DNA of 64,000 bases from an uncultured Bacteroidales bacterium (lineage in GTDB: Bacteria > Bacteroidota > Bacteroidia > Bacteroidales > UBA932): contig CALVAC010000004.1 in the NCBI GenBank assembly GCA_944325435.1, positions 1 to 64,000 on the forward strand, read 5' to 3'. The position numbers and the translations under genes are program-made. Numbering within the stretch: position 1 is the first letter of the stretch; the number at the start of each line of letters is the position of its first letter. The notes below the pieces were generated by a model, which was given only the letters and a program-made list of their open reading frames with translations, was not told where the DNA came from and made no database searches. Of this stretch, positions 60,710 to 64,000 are shown in pieces.

Positions 60710-62095
60710 ATGGACAATAAGATGATTTCGTGTGCCGTCCTGCTGTCTTTTGCGGCAGCGGCGGAGATGCCGGCCCAGTCTCCCTGGGCAATGGCGGACT
60801 CGATAGTAGCGGGTCTCGACCCTGTCATTGTGCCTGACAGGATTTATGACATTACTGATTTCGGGGCTTCTGGAGATGGTACGACCCCTTCGAAAGCCGC
60901 TTTTGACAGGGCCATGACAGAATGCAGCGACAACGGCGGAGGCCGGATTATTGTTCCTCCGGGGACATATTATATGGATGGTCCGCTCGTGTTCAAGAGC
61001 AACTGCGAGGTGCATCTCGAGGCCGGAGCGACCCTGGAATTCAGCACTGACGAGAAAGATTATCTTCCGGCGGTCCTTACCCGCTGGGAGGGGACCGAGC
61101 TGTACAATTATTCGCCTCTGGTATATGCCTATCATGTCCAGAACATCGCGCTTACCGGAGAAGGTGTCATAGATGGCAACGGTTCGGAGAAGTTCTCTCC
61201 ATGGAACAATGTCCAGAAGACAGAGCAGGAGATGCTTCGTTATATGGGCCGCACGGGAGTGCCTGTCTACCGCCGTGTCTTCGGGGAGGGATTCCGCCTG
61301 AGGCCAGGTTTCATAGAACCGTTCGGATGCACCAATGTCAGGGTCGAGGGCATCACTGTCAAGGATTCCCCTTTCTGGGTGATACATCCGATATTCTGCA
61401 GCAATGTGATTGTCCGTGGCGTGACTGTGGACAGCCATAATTACAACAATGATGGCTGCGATCCCGAATCTTGCCGAAATGTCCTGATAGAGGACTGCAC
61501 ATTCTCCACGGGAGATGATTCCATTGCCATCAAGTCAGGACGTGACAATGATGCATGGAGGGTAGGGCAGCCCACAGAGAATGTCGTGATAAGGAACTGC
61601 GTGTTCCGCTCGAAGATCAACGGAGTGTGCATCGGGAGCGAGATCGCCGGAGGTGTGCGGAATGTCTTTATAGAGAATATTTCCATCCCGAAGTCATCCA
61701 ACGCCATCTATTTCAAATCCAATCTGGACAGGGGAGCCTATATGGAGAATATCCACGTGCGGAATGTCCGGGCTGATACCGTCCGGACGGCTCTGATACG
61801 GTTCGAGCCAGACTACAAGGGCGAATGTTCATCATTCCATCCTACACGGTTCGATAATTTTTTCATAGAGAATGTGGACTGTACAATGTCAATGGAATGC
61901 GGAATCTATATCGCCGGCTTCAAGGAACTTCCTGTCAGGAATATAAGGCTGAAGAACATTACGATAGGGACTGTACCTGTCCCTTACTGTCTTATGAACG
62001 GGGAGAAAGTGGAGTTCGACAATGTGAGAGTCGGCGGCAGGCGGCTCCCTGAATCCCCATCTCCGAAAGACCTTGTGAAACTGAAGATACTTTAA
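60710..62095 (+). CDS. GH28-family polysaccharide hydrolase
   Basis: A 461-residue exported protein, weak signal 'ISCAVLLSFAAAAEMPAQS'. The pectate-lyase-type N-terminal strand 'YDITDFGASGDGTTPSKAAFDRAM' precedes a beta-helix with 'YNNDGCDPESC' (Asp248), 'STGDDSIAIKSG' (Asp269-Asp270) and 'INGVCIGSEIAGG', where Asn304 occupies the place of the GHG histidine. Later 'AIYFKSNLDRGA' resembles the RIK region. GH28 enzymes hydrolyse polygalacturonan or rhamnogalacturonan. It begins four bases after the fusion gene's stop, so the two are an operon under the HTCS. Confidence 0.92.
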   Translation: MDNKMISCAVLLSFAAAAEMPAQSPWAMADSIVAGLDPVIVPDRIYDITDFGASGDGTTPSKAAFDRAMTECSDNGGGRIIVPPGTYYMDGPLVFKSNCEVHLEAGATLEFSTDEKDYLPAVLTRWEGTELYNYSPLVYAYHVQNIALTGEGVIDGNGSEKFSPWNNVQKTEQEMLRYMGRTGVPVYRRVFGEGFRLRPGFIEPFGCTNVRVEGITVKDSPFWVIHPIFCSNVIVRGVTVDSHNYNNDGCDPESCRNVLIEDCTFSTGDDSIAIKSGRDNDAWRVGQPTENVVIRNCVFRSKINGVCIGSEIAGGVRNVFIENISIPKSSNAIYFKSNLDRGAYMENIHVRNVRADTVRTALIRFEPDYKGECSSFHPTRFDNFFIENVDCTMSMECGIYIAGFKELPVRNIRLKNITIGTVPVPYCLMNGEKVEFDNVRVGGRRLPESPSPKDLVKLKIL

Positions 62096-62119
62096 CTGTT
62101 GTGTAACCACATAATTTGT

Positions 62120-64000
62120 ATGACAATGAAAAACAAGAAACTGATTCTGGTTTTGTCTTGCCTGTTTTCATCTTTCTGCATTTTCCCGGGAACTGCAGAT
62201 GCGGCATATTCCCGTGCGGCAGGACAGGTGTCACAGGTAAACGGACAGGATGAGAGGGATGTCATCACGGGTGTCGTCAGGGACGGCAACGGGGAACCTC
62301 TCATCGGTGTGAGTGTCCAGGTGACTGGAATGGCGGGAGGTGCCATAACCGATCTGGATGGCAGATATTCCATTCCGGCTTCCGAAGGGGATGAGCTTGT
62401 GTTTTCGAGTATCGGGTTCGAGACTCTTGCAGTCACTGTAGGGAGCGGGTCTACATTGGATGTGATTCTGCAGGAAGACAGGGAGCTGCTCGATGAGGTT
62501 GTGGTCATCGGATACGGGCAGGTCAGGAAAAAGGATGCCACAGGGGCGGTAGCCGTGGTCAAGTCATCCGAACTGAACAAGGTGACTGCGGTATCGCCGA
62601 CTGACCAGCTTGTGGGCAAGGTCTCGGGTCTGTTCATTGTTCCGGGCGATGGTACTCCGGGTTCCGGAGCTACTATCCGCATCCGTAACGGGTCATCCCT
62701 GACTGCCACCAATACCCCGATGATAGTGATCGATGGGGTCCCTGTGTCCGGGGATGCCAATGTCGGACAGTCAAATGTCCTCGCTGCAATCAATCCGAAC
62801 GACATTGAGTCCTACACGGTCCTGAAGGATGCCTCGGCAACGGCCATATACGGATCCAGGGCTTCAAACGGAGTGATTATAATAACCACCAAAAAGGGCA
62901 GTGGCAACAGGGGAGTGAAAGTAAGCTACAACAGCACATACGGTGTGGATGTCAATACCGAGAAGGTTCCTGTGCTGTCTCCTGAGGAGTTCCGCAGCTA
63001 TATGGATGAATTCTACCCTGTCGGTACTGCCACAGGGGATGCTGCCCATGCCATGATGAACTATACCTATCCGGATGGGACGGTGACAGACAGGTTCAAT
63101 ACCGACTGGCAGGATCTGATATTCCGGCCTGCATTCTCCACGGACCAGAATATAAGCGTTTCCGGTGGCGGCAGCAGGTTTCCGTTCAGGGTCTCCGTGG
63201 GGTACACCCATAAGGATGGTACGCTCAAAGGTTCTCTTTTCGAACGTTTTACGGAAAGCATAAGTTTCTCGCCGAAATTCTTCGATGACCATCTGAAGAT
63301 TGACCTCAACGCAAGAGCGATGCAGAACCGCAATGTCAAGGTAGGCAGCGGAGTGATCAATACTGCCGCATCGTTCGACCCGACCAAGCCAGTCTATGCG
63401 TTTGCCGACCCGTCGGACAGTATGGACAACCTTGTCCGTTATTCCGGCCCGTCAGGTTACGGAAGAGGTTATTTCCAGTGGCTCACGCCGGATGGAGGAA
63501 TAGACAAGAATGCCTCCCAGAACCCTGTCTCGCAACTGCTTGACAACAGCTATGACAACAATGATGCATACCGTATCCTCGGCAATCTCCAGATTGACTA
63601 TTCCATGCATTTCCTTCCTGAGCTTCATGCCGTCCTCAATCTCGGTATGGATATGTCGAGCCAGAAAGGCAGAAGCGGCAACTATCCCGGCTCCTACAGT
63701 TCACTGACCGATTCAATCCTTCCTGCAGGGCAGGGACGCTATTCCGACTATGAAGGTGAAAGGAGCAATTATCTCCTTGATTTCTACTTCAGTTATGACA
63801 AGGAGATAGATGCCCTAAAGAGCCGCATAAGTGCAACTGCCGGTTATTCTTGGCAGCATTTCTTCAGGGATGACATCAGCTGGACATATTCCAACGAGAC
63901 CGATGATTTCGCCTCTGCTTTCATAGAAGGAGGTATAGCTTCTCCTAAGGAGTATTATCTGATATCATTTTTCGGGAGGCTCAACTGGTCTGTCATGGAC
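62120..64000 (+). CDS. SusC-family TonB-dependent receptor, partial (cut by right edge)
   Basis: An uninterrupted frame from ATG 62120 (or 62126) to the window end, about 627 codons. A signal peptide ('LILVLSCLFSSFCIFPGTADA') precedes the carboxypeptidase-like domain 'ITGVVRDGNGEPLIGVSVQV', then the SusC box 'LLDEVVVIGYGQVRKKDATGAV', the plug ('SYTVLKDASATAIYGSRASNG') and the first barrel strands. It is 25 bases after the GH28 stop, so probably in the same operon. A SusD partner is expected just beyond the edge. By context it would import pectic oligosaccharides. Confidence 0.94.
   Translation, partial: MTMKNKKLILVLSCLFSSFCIFPGTADAAYSRAAGQVSQVNGQDERDVITGVVRDGNGEPLIGVSVQVTGMAGGAITDLDGRYSIPASEGDELVFSSIGFETLAVTVGSGSTLDVILQEDRELLDEVVVIGYGQVRKKDATGAVAVVKSSELNKVTAVSPTDQLVGKVSGLFIVPGDGTPGSGATIRIRNGSSLTATNTPMIVIDGVPVSGDANVGQSNVLAAINPNDIESYTVLKDASATAIYGSRASNGVIIITTKKGSGNRGVKVSYNSTYGVDVNTEKVPVLSPEEFRSYMDEFYPVGTATGDAAHAMMNYTYPDGTVTDRFNTDWQDLIFRPAFSTDQNISVSGGGSRFPFRVSVGYTHKDGTLKGSLFERFTESISFSPKFFDDHLKIDLNARAMQNRNVKVGSGVINTAASFDPTKPVYAFADPSDSMDNLVRYSGPSGYGRGYFQWLTPDGGIDKNASQNPVSQLLDNSYDNNDAYRILGNLQIDYSMHFLPELHAVLNLGMDMSSQKGRSGNYPGSYSSLTDSILPAGQGRYSDYEGERSNYLLDFYFSYDKEIDALKSRISATAGYSWQHFFRDDISWTYSNETDDFASAFIEGGIASPKEYYLISFFGRLNWSVMD

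Overview
The window looks like a Bacteroidales (Bacteroidota) chromosome with moderately high GC. The evidence is two SusC-type receptors, a SusD-type lipoprotein, a hybrid two-component (HTCS) regulator, many lipoproteins with a Bacteroidota-type signal, and promoters of the form TTTG-N19/20-TAnnTTTG. A gut or host-associated, plant-glycan and mucin/nucleoside scavenging lifestyle is inferred. The genus cannot be fixed by eye. I saw no rRNA, tRNA, CRISPR array or insertion sequence.

Region 1 (1-12.7 kb): a fimbrillin-like lipoprotein gene runs off the left edge on the minus strand. Divergent from it is a compact de novo purine set, purE-purL-purC-purF-purM-purH, then a terminator, a fresh promoter, and purD-folD. 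FolD supplies the formyl-folate used by PurH.

Region 2 (12.7-32.4 kb): a ribose/nucleoside-type polysaccharide utilization locus. A LacI-family regulator and a thioredoxin-domain lipoprotein lie divergent from a ribokinase and a GRP/DMT-type sugar transporter. SusC, SusD, two clan GH-A-like lipoprotein hydrolases flanking a BACON/FISUMP lipoprotein, a nucleoside hydrolase lipoprotein, a GH109-like and a GH123-like enzyme follow. Two near-identical 20-bp palindromes, one before the kinase and one before susC, probably mark the LacI regulon. A vapBC toxin-antitoxin pair sits in the middle on the opposite strand. The set resembles the ribose utilization (rus) loci of Bacteroides, with added enzymes expected to act on GalNAc-containing glycans. 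This is the best candidate for an undescribed system in the window.

Region 3 (32.4-51.3 kb, minus strand): gltX-rpiB-truB, then the division and cell wall cluster mraZ-rsmH-ftsL-ftsI-murE-mraY-murD-ftsW-murG-murC-ftsQ-ftsA-ftsZ. murF, murB and ddl are not in it.

Region 4 (51.4-54.3 kb): an M23-type lipoprotein with an altered zinc motif, a convergent PAP2 phosphatase overlapping it, and a small glycosyltransferase.

Region 5 (54.3-64 kb): a second utilization locus aimed at pectin-like polymers. It holds an HTCS regulator, a secreted protein fusing a GH28 beta-helix to a hydroxypyruvate-isomerase-like TIM barrel, a second GH28, and a SusC receptor cut by the right edge.
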